Assembly: GCA_040218145.1 (NCBI GenBank)
Contig: JAVJQK010000070.1
Coordinates: 62,001-126,000, forward strand
Direction: 5' to 3'
Origin: Sandaracinaceae bacterium
GTDB lineage: Bacteria > Myxococcota_A > Polyangia > Polyangiales > Sandaracinaceae
DNA length: 64,000 bases
The translations under genes and the position numbers were made by a program. The notes below the pieces were generated by a model, which was not told the origin of the DNA, did not search any database, and saw only the letters and a program-made list of their open reading frames with translations. Position 1 is the first letter of the stretch, and the number at the start of each line of letters is the position of its first letter. Positions 41,853 through 49,882 of the stretch are shown piece after piece.

Positions 41853-44800
41853 TTGCCCAGCTCGTTCCGGAACGTGTGGTTGTGTGGGTTCTTGGGAGCC
41901 ATCGGACTGCTCACCGCCTGCGACGGCGGCGACTCCGAGGGCGACGCGGGCGGTGACGCCGCGACCGACGGGGGCGACGTGTGCGCGGGTCGGGAGACCT
42001 GCGACGCGGCCGGCTCGACGTGCGACGGCAGCGAGGTCGTGACCTGCGCGGCCGACGCCGACGGCTGCCTGGTCGAGACGCGCGAGGCCTGCGAGGGTTC
42101 GGAGACGTGCGCCGTGTCCGGCGGCGTGGCCGCCTGCGTGGACCCCTGCGAAGGCGTGCCCGCGGCCGAGCGCTGCGACGCCGCCTCCCGCGCCTGCGAC
42201 GGCGACACCCTCGAGGTGTGCGCCATGAACGCCGAGGGCTGCTTCGTGCTCGAGATCACCGACTGCTCCGCCTCGCCGGACGGCGTGTGCGACGACGCGG
42301 GCGCCATGCCGATGTGTGTGCTGCCGGCCGACCCGTGCGCGGCCATCCCCGCGAGCGAGCGCTGTGACGTCGCCGGCACCTCCTGTGACGGCGAGAGCCT
42401 CGTGACCTGCGCCGCCGACTCGTTCGGCTGCCTCGTGGAGACGACCACCGACTGCACCGAGCGCGCGGACGGGTTCTGTGACGAGACCGCGAGCGAGCCG
42501 GCCTGCGCCGTCCCGGGCGACCCCTGCGCGGGGATCGTCCAGTGCGCCGCGCCGGACGCGACCTGCGCCGGCCCGTCCCTCGTCACCTGCGCGCCCGACG
42601 CCTTCGGTTGTCTCGTGGAGACGACCACCGACTGTGCGGCGATGCCCTTCGGCTTCTGCGAGGTCGACGCGGCCGGCGCCGACCGCTGCAGCACCGCGGC
42701 CAGCGACCCGTGCATGGGCGTGGTCCAGTGCGGCTCGAGCGAGTCCCGCGCCTGCGCCGACCGGAGCAACCTGAGCGTCTGCTCGGCGAACGCGTTCGGC
42801 TGCTACGTGGAGACCGCCACCGACTGCTCCTCGAGCGGCGAGGTGTGTGACGCGACCAGCGGCACCGCGATGTGCGCCGACCCGTGCACGCTCATCCCGA
42901 CCTGCCCCGGCGAGAGCTACTGCGACGGCGCGACGGGCGAGCTGATCACCTGCACCGCGGACGCGGACGGCTGCTACGTCGAGTCCGCGCGCGCGGCCTG
43001 TGGCGCCCGCGAGGCCTGCACGGCCAGCGGCACCACGGCGTCCTGCATGGACACCATCTGTCCCCAGGCGGGCAGCGTGGTGCTCGACTGCGACAGCGGC
43101 ACCGTCAGCGGCGACACCTCCCTGGGCTCGGCCGCGCTCACCGCCTACAGCTGCACCAGCCTGACGAGCTACGCGGGCAACGAGCAGATCTGGCGCTTCC
43201 GCAACAACCGCGGCAACCCCGTCGAAGTGCGCGTGGCGACCTCGGGCGCCAGCTCGAGCCGCGACTACGATCTGTTCGCGATCGACGCGGGAGACGAGTC
43301 CACGGCGTGCACCTCGACGTCGCTCACCTGCCTGGACTCCAGCCGCGCTGGCGGCGCGGCGGAGACGGTCGACTTCGCGGTCCAGCCCGGCGCGGCGGCC
43401 TACGTGTCGTTCGACCTCTACTCGACGCCGACGACGGACACGACCACGTACTCGCTCACCGTCTCCTGCGTGGACATCGTCTGCGGCAACGGGACGCGCG
43501 AGACGGGCGAGATGTGTGATGACGGCAACGTCGTCGACGGTGACGGCTGCTCGGCCGCCTGCACCGTCGAGATGGGCTACATCTGCTCGGGCACGCCGTC
43601 GGTGTGCACCGCCCCCGCGATGAACTCCACCTGCGGCGGCGCCACCGCGATCACCGGTGACACCACCCTGACCACGGAGCGGCTCGCGCTCGGCGGCCCG
43701 CGCCCGATGGGCACGGGGTGTGGTTCGAGCAGCGGCAACAACGCGCTCTACTACGCGGTGACCATCCCTGCCTTCACCCGCGTCGACGTGCAGACCACGC
43801 CGACGGCCGACATCGTCCTGCTGACCCAGGACGCGTGCGGCGCGGCCGCCTGCACCTTCCGCACGGACAGCTCCCCGGAGCGCGCGACGCTGACCAACGG
43901 CACCGGCTCCGCCGTCACCCGTGTCGTGGCGATCCACAACTACGGCTCGAGCGGCGCCAGCAGCACCTTCGACATCTCGTTCACCTACACCGTGGCGGCC
44001 TGCGGCAACGGCGTGGTCGACGCGGGCGAGACCTGTGACGACGGCAACACCGCGGACGCCGACGGGTGCTCCGCGACGTGCAGCACCGAGAGCGGCTACA
44101 TCTGCTCCGGAGCCCCGTCGATGTGCGTGGCGTCGGCGCCGAACGCGACGTGCGCGGGCGCGACGGTGATCACCTCGGATCGCACCATCACCATGGAGCG
44201 CGTCGCGATCGGCGGCCCGCGTCCCATGGGCACGGGGTGCGGCACGAGCAGCGGCAACAGCGCGCTCTACTACGCGGTGACCATTCCTCCGGGCGCGACG
44301 ATGGTCGCGCAGACTGCCCCCTCGTTCGACATCGTGCTGCTCGTGCAGAACGCGTGCGGCGACGGCGCGTGCACCCTCCGGACGGACCTGTCACCGGAGC
44401 GCGCCACGCTGACGAACTCCACCGCCGCGCCCGCCAGCCACATCGTGGCCGTGCACAACTACTCCTCGAGCGGCAACGGCACCTACGACATCTCGTTCGG
44501 CTTCGGGACGTGTGGCGACGGGGTGCTCGACTCCATCGAGCAGTGTGACGACGGCAACACGACGGCGTCGGATGGCTGCTCCGCGACCTGCACGGTCGAG
44601 AGCACCTACTCCTGCGCCGGATCGCCCTCCGTCTGCACCACCGCGACCTACAGCATCGCGCCGAGTCCGGCGATGTGCGTGGACGTCTCGACCGGCGCGC
44701 CGGTCGCCGGCGTCACCACGGACAACAGCGTCTCGACGCTGATCGCGCTGCCCTTCGCGTTCAGCTACTTCGGGCGCGCGATGACGCACTACTCGGTGTC

Positions 44801-45245
44801 GAGCAACGGCTTCGTGCAGCTCTGGGCCTCGGCCACGGGCAGCCCCTCGACGGCGAGCTCCAACACCGCGATGCCGAGCACCTCCACCCCCAACGGCGTG
44901 GTCGCCCCCTTCTGGGACGACCTGCGGCCCAACGCGGGTGCGAACGTGACCGCCGTCGTGACGGGCAGCCCCGGCAGCCAGCGGCTCGTGCTCCAGTGGA
45001 CCGACTGGCGCGCGTCGTCGAGCGGCACCGAGTCGCTGACGTTCCAGCTCCACCTCACGGAGGGGACGAACGTCGTCGAGACCCACTACTGCGCGATGAA
45101 CGCAGGCACCTCGGGCATGGTCCACACCGGCTCGAGCGCGACCATCGGGCTCGAGAACAGCTGGGGCACCGCAGCGGCGCAGCGATCCCACAACACCGCC
45201 TCGGCCGTGATGACGGGCAGCGCCTTCGTCTTCACGCCTCTCTGA
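41853..45245 (+). CDS. Giant Cys-rich lipoprotein with Myxococcus disulfide repeats
   Basis: 1130 residues from TTG 41853 (GGAGG 6 nt upstream); GTG 41850 is an alternative. Lipobox LLTAC (Cys23). About residues 40-400 contain six or more units of the type C...CDGxxxVTCAADADGCLVET...C. Residues of about 405-540 form a PPC-like beta domain (VLDCDSGTVSGDTSLG). Three DUF4215-type Myxococcus cysteine-rich repeats follow (CGNGTRETGEMCDDGN...DGCSAAC), beginning near 43484, 44000 and 44512. Two nearly identical about 120-residue domains with GGPRPMGTGC and ALYYAVTIP separate them. The C-terminus is a nidogen-like domain (FSYFGRAMTHYSVSSNGFVQLW, VVAPFWDDLRPN). It is probably a surface adhesin or stalk; the function is unknown. 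A strong terminator follows. Confidence 0.88.
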   Translation: MPSSFRNVWLCGFLGAIGLLTACDGGDSEGDAGGDAATDGGDVCAGRETCDAAGSTCDGSEVVTCAADADGCLVETREACEGSETCAVSGGVAACVDPCEGVPAAERCDAASRACDGDTLEVCAMNAEGCFVLEITDCSASPDGVCDDAGAMPMCVLPADPCAAIPASERCDVAGTSCDGESLVTCAADSFGCLVETTTDCTERADGFCDETASEPACAVPGDPCAGIVQCAAPDATCAGPSLVTCAPDAFGCLVETTTDCAAMPFGFCEVDAAGADRCSTAASDPCMGVVQCGSSESRACADRSNLSVCSANAFGCYVETATDCSSSGEVCDATSGTAMCADPCTLIPTCPGESYCDGATGELITCTADADGCYVESARAACGAREACTASGTTASCMDTICPQAGSVVLDCDSGTVSGDTSLGSAALTAYSCTSLTSYAGNEQIWRFRNNRGNPVEVRVATSGASSSRDYDLFAIDAGDESTACTSTSLTCLDSSRAGGAAETVDFAVQPGAAAYVSFDLYSTPTTDTTTYSLTVSCVDIVCGNGTRETGEMCDDGNVVDGDGCSAACTVEMGYICSGTPSVCTAPAMNSTCGGATAITGDTTLTTERLALGGPRPMGTGCGSSSGNNALYYAVTIPAFTRVDVQTTPTADIVLLTQDACGAAACTFRTDSSPERATLTNGTGSAVTRVVAIHNYGSSGASSTFDISFTYTVAACGNGVVDAGETCDDGNTADADGCSATCSTESGYICSGAPSMCVASAPNATCAGATVITSDRTITMERVAIGGPRPMGTGCGTSSGNSALYYAVTIPPGATMVAQTAPSFDIVLLVQNACGDGACTLRTDLSPERATLTNSTAAPASHIVAVHNYSSSGNGTYDISFGFGTCGDGVLDSIEQCDDGNTTASDGCSATCTVESTYSCAGSPSVCTTATYSIAPSPAMCVDVSTGAPVAGVTTDNSVSTLIALPFAFSYFGRAMTHYSVSSNGFVQLWASATGSPSTASSNTAMPSTSTPNGVVAPFWDDLRPNAGANVTAVVTGSPGSQRLVLQWTDWRASSSGTESLTFQLHLTEGTNVVETHYCAMNAGTSGMVHTGSSATIGLENSWGTAAAQRSHNTASAVMTGSAFVFTPL
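43612..44503. repeat. Tandem duplication of a ~120-codon domain
   Basis: Two copies, about 43612-43985 and 44140-44503, of one domain inside the lipoprotein gene. Both contain GGPRPMGTGC, NxALYYAVTIP, ERATLTN and a final VA-x-HNY-x-SSG. Many codons are shared (for example CGCGCTCTACTACGCGGTGA in both), which points to a recent in-frame duplication together with the adjoining Cys-rich repeat. Confidence 0.75.
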
Positions 45246-45267
45246 TCTCGCCGACATGACGCCCCAA

Positions 45268-45305
45268 GGGGTCGGAGGCCACACGGTCTCCGGCCCCTTC
45301 TTTCT
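45268..45305 (+). terminator. Rho-independent terminator of the giant lipoprotein gene
   Basis: GGGGTCGGAG pairs with CTCCGGCCCC over ten pairs (one G-T), with a 10-nt loop, directly followed by TTCTTTCTT. It sits 22 bp after the stop codon. It is the clearest intrinsic terminator in the window. Confidence 0.85.
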
Positions 45306-45367
45306 TGGTGCTCGTGGCGCTCGCGCCCCCGGAATGGCCAGCATGCTATCTTGCGCGAGTGCTCGGG

Positions 45368-45886
45368 ATGGACCGACAGGCGCTCGCGCTCCTCGCCGGC
45401 TGCTGCGTGAGCGCGCTCGTCAGCGCTTGCGGCGCCGCGGGGACGCAGGCCACGGTCGGCTTCCAGGGGGAACGCTGCTTCGAGGGCGAGTGGCGCGAGG
45501 AGAGCGCCGGCCGTAGGCAGCGTTTCGCGTTCGTCCTACGAGTGCGGGTCGACGGCGACCAAGCGTCGGGGCACTTCGACTGGCGGGTGATCGAGGTCTC
45601 CTCGCTGCCTCGCCTGCGTGGCCGCGTGGCCCGTGAGCTCATCGAGGGCACCCACGAAGACGGCCTCCTCTTGCTGCGGGGACTCCGCATCGACGACCCG
45701 CTGGAGGGCCGCATGATCCAGACCATGCAGGGCGCGCTGCACCTCTCCCATCGAGAGACGGGCTTCATGGGGGTGGACGACTACCGCCTCAGGATGTCGG
45801 GGGAGGGCGTCACCGGCGAGAGCCGCACGCACGAGAACGACTGGTCTGGCACGCTGAGCGGGCGGCGGGTGCCCTGCGGTTCATGA
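45368..45886 (+). CDS. Lipoprotein, unknown function
   Basis: 172 residues from ATG 45368. Two possible lipoboxes overlap: LLAGC (Cys12) and LVSAC (Cys21); the second looks better. The mature domain is a single beta-rich fold (FAFVLRVRVDGDQASGHFDWRVIEV, GLRIDDPLEGRMIQTMQGALHLSHRETG, DDYRLRMSGEGVTGESRTHENDWSGTLSGRRVPC) that resembles a small calycin-like or avidin-like barrel. It carries Cys residues near both ends (ERCFEGEW and VPC), possibly a disulfide. Immediately upstream is TGCTATCTT, a candidate -10 region, just after the terminator of the previous gene, so it probably has its own promoter. Function is unknown. Confidence 0.72.
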   Translation: MDRQALALLAGCCVSALVSACGAAGTQATVGFQGERCFEGEWREESAGRRQRFAFVLRVRVDGDQASGHFDWRVIEVSSLPRLRGRVARELIEGTHEDGLLLLRGLRIDDPLEGRMIQTMQGALHLSHRETGFMGVDDYRLRMSGEGVTGESRTHENDWSGTLSGRRVPCGS

Positions 45887-45999
45887 CGCTCCCCGGAAGG
45901 CCGATGCTGCCGCCAATGATCTCAGACAGTTGCACTTGCACGGGCCATGTTCGCATGTGCTCGACGAGCCCCAATCGGCGTCTCTGCTAGACTCTGGAC

Positions 46000-46254
46000 G
46001 TGCCTCCGCAGGTCACGGTCGAGGAGCTCGAAGCGGCCATGGCGGCCGCCGTCGACGAGGACGGGAACGACATCCGCCTCGCAGAGGCCGTCGCGCGCAT
46101 GACGCCCGAGCAGTGCTCCGAGTCGGAGGAGAACCTGCGTCGCTGGGTCGAAGCGGCGCGGGCGAGCCTGAAGCGGGCCAAGGGCGTGACGCTCCCGACG
46201 CAGTTTAGGCCCGACGACATCTTCGCAGTCCTCGAGCGGCACGGCGTCGAGTGA
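46000..46254 (+). CDS. Small acidic helical protein, unknown function
   Basis: 84 residues from GTG 46000. It is mainly helical: EELEAAMAAAVDEDGNDIRLAEAVARMTPEQCSESEENLRRWVEAARASLKRAKG, ending DDIFAVLERHGVE. No signal peptide. It is followed 9 bp later by the conserved small protein at 46264, so both are probably one transcript. The two-gene layout and sizes would fit a toxin-antitoxin pair, but no known motif supports that. It marks the left side of the accessory region. Confidence 0.5.
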   Translation: MPPQVTVEELEAAMAAAVDEDGNDIRLAEAVARMTPEQCSESEENLRRWVEAARASLKRAKGVTLPTQFRPDDIFAVLERHGVE

Positions 46255-46263
46255 GCGGATCTG

Positions 46264-46611
46264 ATGCAGACGCGGACCATGTACATCGAGGCGAAGGTAG
46301 ACGGCCTTACCGGACCCGCGCGAGTTGGACGCATCCGGTTCTCGAAGACAGGCAAGACGCTCTACTATCGGACCCACAGGTTCCAGTCTCTGAGGGGCCG
46401 CGACCTGAAGGCCAACTACGTGGACCTCGAGACCGGGGAGACCTACTGGATCTCGGGCTGTCGAAGAGACGGCCACGACACGCTGTACCCCGGCGTGGTC
46501 GAGATCGACGAAGACGTGCGAGTCGAGTACTGGCGCGACATCCGGGAGCGACCCGACCTCGCCGAGCAGTCGTCCTTCCGATCACCCGGGAAGCACCGAA
46601 CTGGGGGGTGA
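46264..46611 (+). CDS. Small conserved protein (family often mislabelled DXP synthase)
   Basis: 115 residues from ATG 46264. MYIEAKVDGLTGPARVGRIRFSKTGKTLYYR, FQSLRGRDLKANYVDLETGETYWISG and VEIDEDVRVEYWRDIRERP are the conserved blocks of a widespread bacterial family of about 100-120 residues with no known function. As I recall, many database entries for it carry the transferred name 1-deoxy-D-xylulose-5-phosphate synthase, although it lacks every domain of that enzyme. Such proteins often sit near mobile genes, which agrees with this location. It is beta-rich with many aromatic and basic residues, so nucleic acid binding is possible but not shown. After it, 46612-46853 shows no credible gene. 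Confidence 0.7.
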   Translation: MQTRTMYIEAKVDGLTGPARVGRIRFSKTGKTLYYRTHRFQSLRGRDLKANYVDLETGETYWISGCRRDGHDTLYPGVVEIDEDVRVEYWRDIRERPDLAEQSSFRSPGKHRTGG

Positions 46612-46853
46612 AGACGTGTTGTCGCACGGGACGCGCCCAGCGCAGAAGAGCAGACCAGCACACCACGACCCGATCTCGTGCCCCGGCCGACACACGCCCT
46701 GAAGGATTCGCTCGGCGTTGAAGAAGTCCGAGCGAAGTGGACGGGGGCACAGGCGCCGAAGCCTAGGAGGGACGTGTCCCGCGAAGATGCCGACTCTCGC
46801 GAAGCGCACCGGTGCAGGAGGCACCGCTAGCGAGCGCATCCGCTAGAAATAGA

Positions 46854-47525
46854 TCAATTGGTCTCGTCCACGTGCGCCACCAAGTCTCGGACGGGCCCAT
46901 AGTCCGGCACGTGGCACTCAAGCAGCATGACGCAGTGCTTGTCCTTGGGTCGCGGGGTAAGCGCCAGCCCTATCAACTGTGCTTGCTTCACCTCAACCTG
47001 CGCGATCTTCCCCTCGGTGATCTGACCAACTCGATGACCGCACGTGGGTTCCCAGGGAGAACTCCCGCAAACCGTGCAACGTTCGGCAGACGCGAGCATC
47101 TCAATGCTGGAGAAGATCCGGTACGGATAGAGCTTCTGGATGGCGCCAAGCTGCTCAGCAAGATCGTAGAGCCCGCACTCGCCCAAATCCTCCGCATTCG
47201 CATGAAGCAGCCGGACAGCGTTCTCTGCCGAAATGAGCTGGTTCCAAGCCTCACGGTACCTTCCATCCAGTCCCTCACTCCAGAAAGCGGTCACGCACTC
47301 CAGGCACCGGAAGTACAGCGCGAGCAATCGGGCCGAGTTGGCCACTTCCAACCGCCCCTCGGCTAGAGCCTCTGAGACTCGAGCCTCGCAGCCACGCCCA
47401 CCTTCACTCGCAATGCTGGCGGCCCGGGAAACGCGCCATCCCTGAATCGATGCTATCCACCGTGCCGCAAGACGGTCAAACCTACTTGTCGCAAGGCGAG
47501 ACCTTGTTTCGCGCAGACGGAGCAA
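46854..47525 (-). CDS. Accessory protein with possible zinc site, third gene of operon
   Basis: 223 residues from TTG 47525, with GGGAG 5 nt upstream, starting 3 bp after the stop of the gene before it. The N-terminal half is helical (LATSRFDRLAARWIASIQGWRV, VANSARLLALYFRCLECVTAFWSEGLDGRYREAWNQLISAENAVRLL). The C-terminal half has CTVCGSSPWEPTCGHRVGQI, a CxxC...CxH arrangement that could hold zinc. It ends LIGLALTPRPKDKHCVMLLECHVPDYGPVRDLV. The composition is clearly less GC-rich than the flanking chromosome. No family is recognised. It belongs with 47529 and 48228 on one transcript in the accessory region. Confidence 0.62.
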   Translation of the reverse strand: MLRLRETRSRLATSRFDRLAARWIASIQGWRVSRAASIASEGGRGCEARVSEALAEGRLEVANSARLLALYFRCLECVTAFWSEGLDGRYREAWNQLISAENAVRLLHANAEDLGECGLYDLAEQLGAIQKLYPYRIFSSIEMLASAERCTVCGSSPWEPTCGHRVGQITEGKIAQVEVKQAQLIGLALTPRPKDKHCVMLLECHVPDYGPVRDLVAHVDETN

Positions 47526-47528
47526 CCA

Positions 47529-48215
47529 CTACTCCCGCGTTCGACGCTTCTTCTTGCGCTTGTTGCGCTTCTTGCGCTTCTTCGACTTCTGCGAGGACTC
47601 CTGAGTCGGTTCGCCTTCATCCACTTCAGCGGCCTTCGCATCGGGCTCATCGTCGTCTTGCGGTGCACCACCCCTGGTGTTCTCGGGAAGGCGAGGCCGG
47701 GAGAGCCCTACGAGGCTCTCGACATCAGCATCATCGATCTCGGGATCGAGCGATCGCAGAGACGCCGCGACATGGGCGGGATTTAGCATTGCCAGCGCAT
47801 CGGCACTTCCAGTGTACTCGAACGCTAAGATGTCAGCCCCCCGCTTCTGGAAGAGTCGAAATCTAACCTCCGGCTTGCTGCCTGGCAGAGCCTTCTTGAT
47901 CCGATCCCAGACGTAGCTAGAGAACAAGTTGATCGCGACGGCGAGTGTTGAGTCTCGGACGACATCCGACTGCGCGATGACGAGCAAGGCAGGTAGGAAC
48001 CAGATATCTCCACGCAAGTCAGCGGAGAGCTGCTTCGACAGGTCGGAAGGCAGCGAGACGGTCGCTTCTTGGTCGCGGCAGAACTTGACGAAGTCGAGGG
48101 CTTCGGGCGCAAGGGCGAGCCGCCCGCGGTACGCCGTTGGAACGAGAATCACGCTGCCCTCGGGCTCCGCCAGTCCGGCGACGTACTCGGGAAAAGACTC
48201 CGTTGGCTCGCCCAT
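47529..48215 (-). CDS. Accessory protein with very basic tail, second gene of operon
   Basis: 228 residues from ATG 48215, 12 bp after the preceding gene's stop. A folded part (about 1-150) begins GSVILVPTAYRGRLALAPEALDFVKFCRDQEATVSLPSDL, with LFSSYVWDRIKKALPG and VRFRLFQKRGADILAFEYTGSADALAML. This is followed by an acidic linker and a Lys/Arg tail of about 25 residues (SKKRKKRNKRKKKRRTRE) that should bind nucleic acid or membrane. SYVWDRIKKALPGSKPEVRFRLF resembles effector-associated segments seen in some predicted conflict-system proteins, but this is weak. The next gene starts 3 bp downstream. It is lower in GC than flanking genes. Confidence 0.62.
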   Translation of the reverse strand: MGEPTESFPEYVAGLAEPEGSVILVPTAYRGRLALAPEALDFVKFCRDQEATVSLPSDLSKQLSADLRGDIWFLPALLVIAQSDVVRDSTLAVAINLFSSYVWDRIKKALPGSKPEVRFRLFQKRGADILAFEYTGSADALAMLNPAHVAASLRSLDPEIDDADVESLVGLSRPRLPENTRGGAPQDDDEPDAKAAEVDEGEPTQESSQKSKKRKKRNKRKKKRRTRE

Positions 48216-48227
48216 CCACTGTCCAGT

Positions 48228-48962
48228 CTAGTTGCGATGCGCTTTGGACGCGGCGGCGTCCACTCGCTCTCTTTCAAGCGCGCGCTCCGTAGGCGCGTCC
48301 GCGACTTCCGAGGCGACGCGCACTCGTGCGGTTGGGAGATTCGGAGGTTCGGCGGTCTCAGGAGCGGGACGGCCGAGGAAAAGGGAGGTGACCTGCTCGC
48401 GCCAGAGTTCGAGGCGGGCGAGGATGGGTTCCTCGCCCTGGGGGTATTTCGCCGCGAAGACCATTTGTTGCTCGGCCAGGGCTCTCCGCTGCTCGTCTGT
48501 GGGACGTCTCCCTGGACGGCCGAACGCTTCCTGAAGGTTGATCTGTCTGCTGAGATGGGCGCAGGCGCGCCATGCGCCGTGCAGAGCGACGGCATCGCGG
48601 CGGATCTCTTCGAGATCGCGAATGCACTCGTAGACGCGCTCCCGCAGATCCTCAGCAAGAAAAGGAACCTGAACCCGAGCCGCTAGAAACACCTCTTCCA
48701 TCCGATCGAGTTCCTTGTTCCCCGCATCTCGGGCAGCGAAGTCCGCCATGGCCGGAACGAGCTGCATCAGGGCCTGGTACTCTGCCTGTGCGGCCTCGAA
48801 CTCGCGACGGCTCGATGCTTGCTCACGCTCGAATGCGCGAGCAGCCTTCGCCTCCAGCCACTGACGTACTTGAACCGCGATTGTGACGACCGACTGCGTG
48901 ATCAACGCCACTGCAGCTGTGACGATCGCGGCGATGACGACCGGGTTCTCCCAGAGGCCCAT
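48228..48962 (-). CDS. Membrane-anchored coiled-coil protein, first gene of operon
   Basis: 244 residues from ATG 48962 (an in-frame start at 49019 exists; no good ribosome binding site for either). The N-terminal TM helix (VVIAAIVTAAVALITQSVVTIAVQV, about 7-31) runs directly into a long helix/coiled coil (EAKAARAFEREQASSRREFEAAQAEYQALMQLV). The remainder is helical and charged (LDRMEEVFLAARVQVPFLAEDLRERVYECIRDLEEIRRDAVAL, DEQRRALAEQQMVFAAKYPQGEEPILARLELW). This topology is common in phage and defence-island membrane proteins of unknown function. It opens the three-gene minus-strand unit. Confidence 0.62.
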   Translation of the reverse strand: MGLWENPVVIAAIVTAAVALITQSVVTIAVQVRQWLEAKAARAFEREQASSRREFEAAQAEYQALMQLVPAMADFAARDAGNKELDRMEEVFLAARVQVPFLAEDLRERVYECIRDLEEIRRDAVALHGAWRACAHLSRQINLQEAFGRPGRRPTDEQRRALAEQQMVFAAKYPQGEEPILARLELWREQVTSLFLGRPAPETAEPPNLPTARVRVASEVADAPTERALERERVDAAASKAHRN

Positions 48963-49023
48963 GCATGGCAACGTAACGCCTCGCCACGGCTTGGCCAGGC
49001 TCCTGGGATGGGACGCCATCCCC

Positions 49024-49496
49024 GAGCGGTCGCCATCTGCACCGGGTCCGGAAGGGAGAACTGCTCGGGCGCCGCTGGGAGGACGTGCACCTTCGCGGTG
49101 ATCGGCCCGGCGTCGTCGCCCGTCACAGCTGCGACCGAGGGCCGAAGTCGGGGCGCATCAGAGAGGGTCCCGCTCCTCCGGGCCGGCGCAGGATGCGCTG
49201 GGACGCATTCAGGTGCTCGATGGGACAATCTCGCTCCCAGAGGCACTCGTGTGGCCGAGAGCGGATGCTCGCTGCCACAACCCGAGCTACGGGGCGCAGT
49301 GGAAAGGGGACCGGAAGGCGCTCGGACGCCACGTGCGGCTCCACGACCTCCGCCACACCTGCGGCTGGCATCTCGTGATGGGTCGTGGGGCCGGGCGTGG
49401 AGACTCGAGGAGGTCCGCGAATGGCTGGGGCACTCGACCATCATGATGGCCGAGCGGTACAGCCACCTGACGCCCGAGTCGACGCCTTCTTCTTAG
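49024..49496 (+). pseudogene. Decayed tyrosine recombinase (integrase), several frameshifts
   Basis: Fragments of one integrase catalytic domain lie in order but in different frames: VAICTGSGRE at about 49040; LLGRRWEDVHLRGDRPGVVARHS with GPKSGRIRE to about 49160; VPLLRAGAGCAG; LVWPRADARCHNPSYG and the box II motif LHDLRHTCGWHLVM (His-xx-Arg) to about 49380; then RLEEVREWLGHSTIMMAERYSHLTPE with the active-site tyrosine, ending at the stop codon at 49496. At least three frameshifts separate the pieces, and the N-terminal DNA-binding domain is missing. The gene lies 255 bp from the 3' end of a tRNA-Arg gene. That is the usual place for an integrase of a tRNA-targeting element, so it is taken as its remnant. 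Confidence 0.85.
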
Positions 49497-49751
49497 ACGC
49501 GCCGCCCAAGTACCACGAGGTCGTGACCTTCACGCTGATTGCTCCGAGACTTGCCGCATGCGGGGAATCATGAGGTCGGACGGTGCGAGGAGCACGCATC
49601 ATCGTCGTCAAGTTCGCGCCCGGCCTCGAGACGGAGCCCGCACTGCACCTCCTGCGTCCAGGACGCAGCCAGGAAGCGGGAAGGCAGAATCGAGAACGTT
49701 CCCGGCGACGACGGGGGACCGCGAGTAGGTCGCCGGGCCGGAATGAGCAGA

Positions 49752-49825
49752 CGCGCCCGGTAGGATTCGAACCTACGACAGCCGGCTTAGAAGGCCGGAG
49801 CTCTATCCAGCTGAGCTACGGGCGC
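49752..49825 (-). tRNA. trnR: tRNA-Arg (anticodon UCU)
   Basis: Reading the minus strand, the 7-bp acceptor stem is GCGCCCG/CGGGCGC, the D-arm is GCTCAGCTGGATAGAGC, and the anticodon arm is CCGGC-CTTCTAA-GCCGG with anticodon TCT. The T-arm is GTAGGTTCGAATCCTAC. The length is 74 nt and CCA is not encoded. All stems pair. It reads AGA codons, which are rare in such a GC-rich genome. Confidence 0.96.
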
Positions 49826-49882
49826 CTGGCTCTTGGACCTACTGCGTGGAGACACACATCGCAAGGCGGAGATGGTCGTCAC

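Noticed and set aside
48886-49101. Complete, functional integrase gene
   Set aside because: Catalytic blocks need at least three frame changes and the N-terminal domain is absent.
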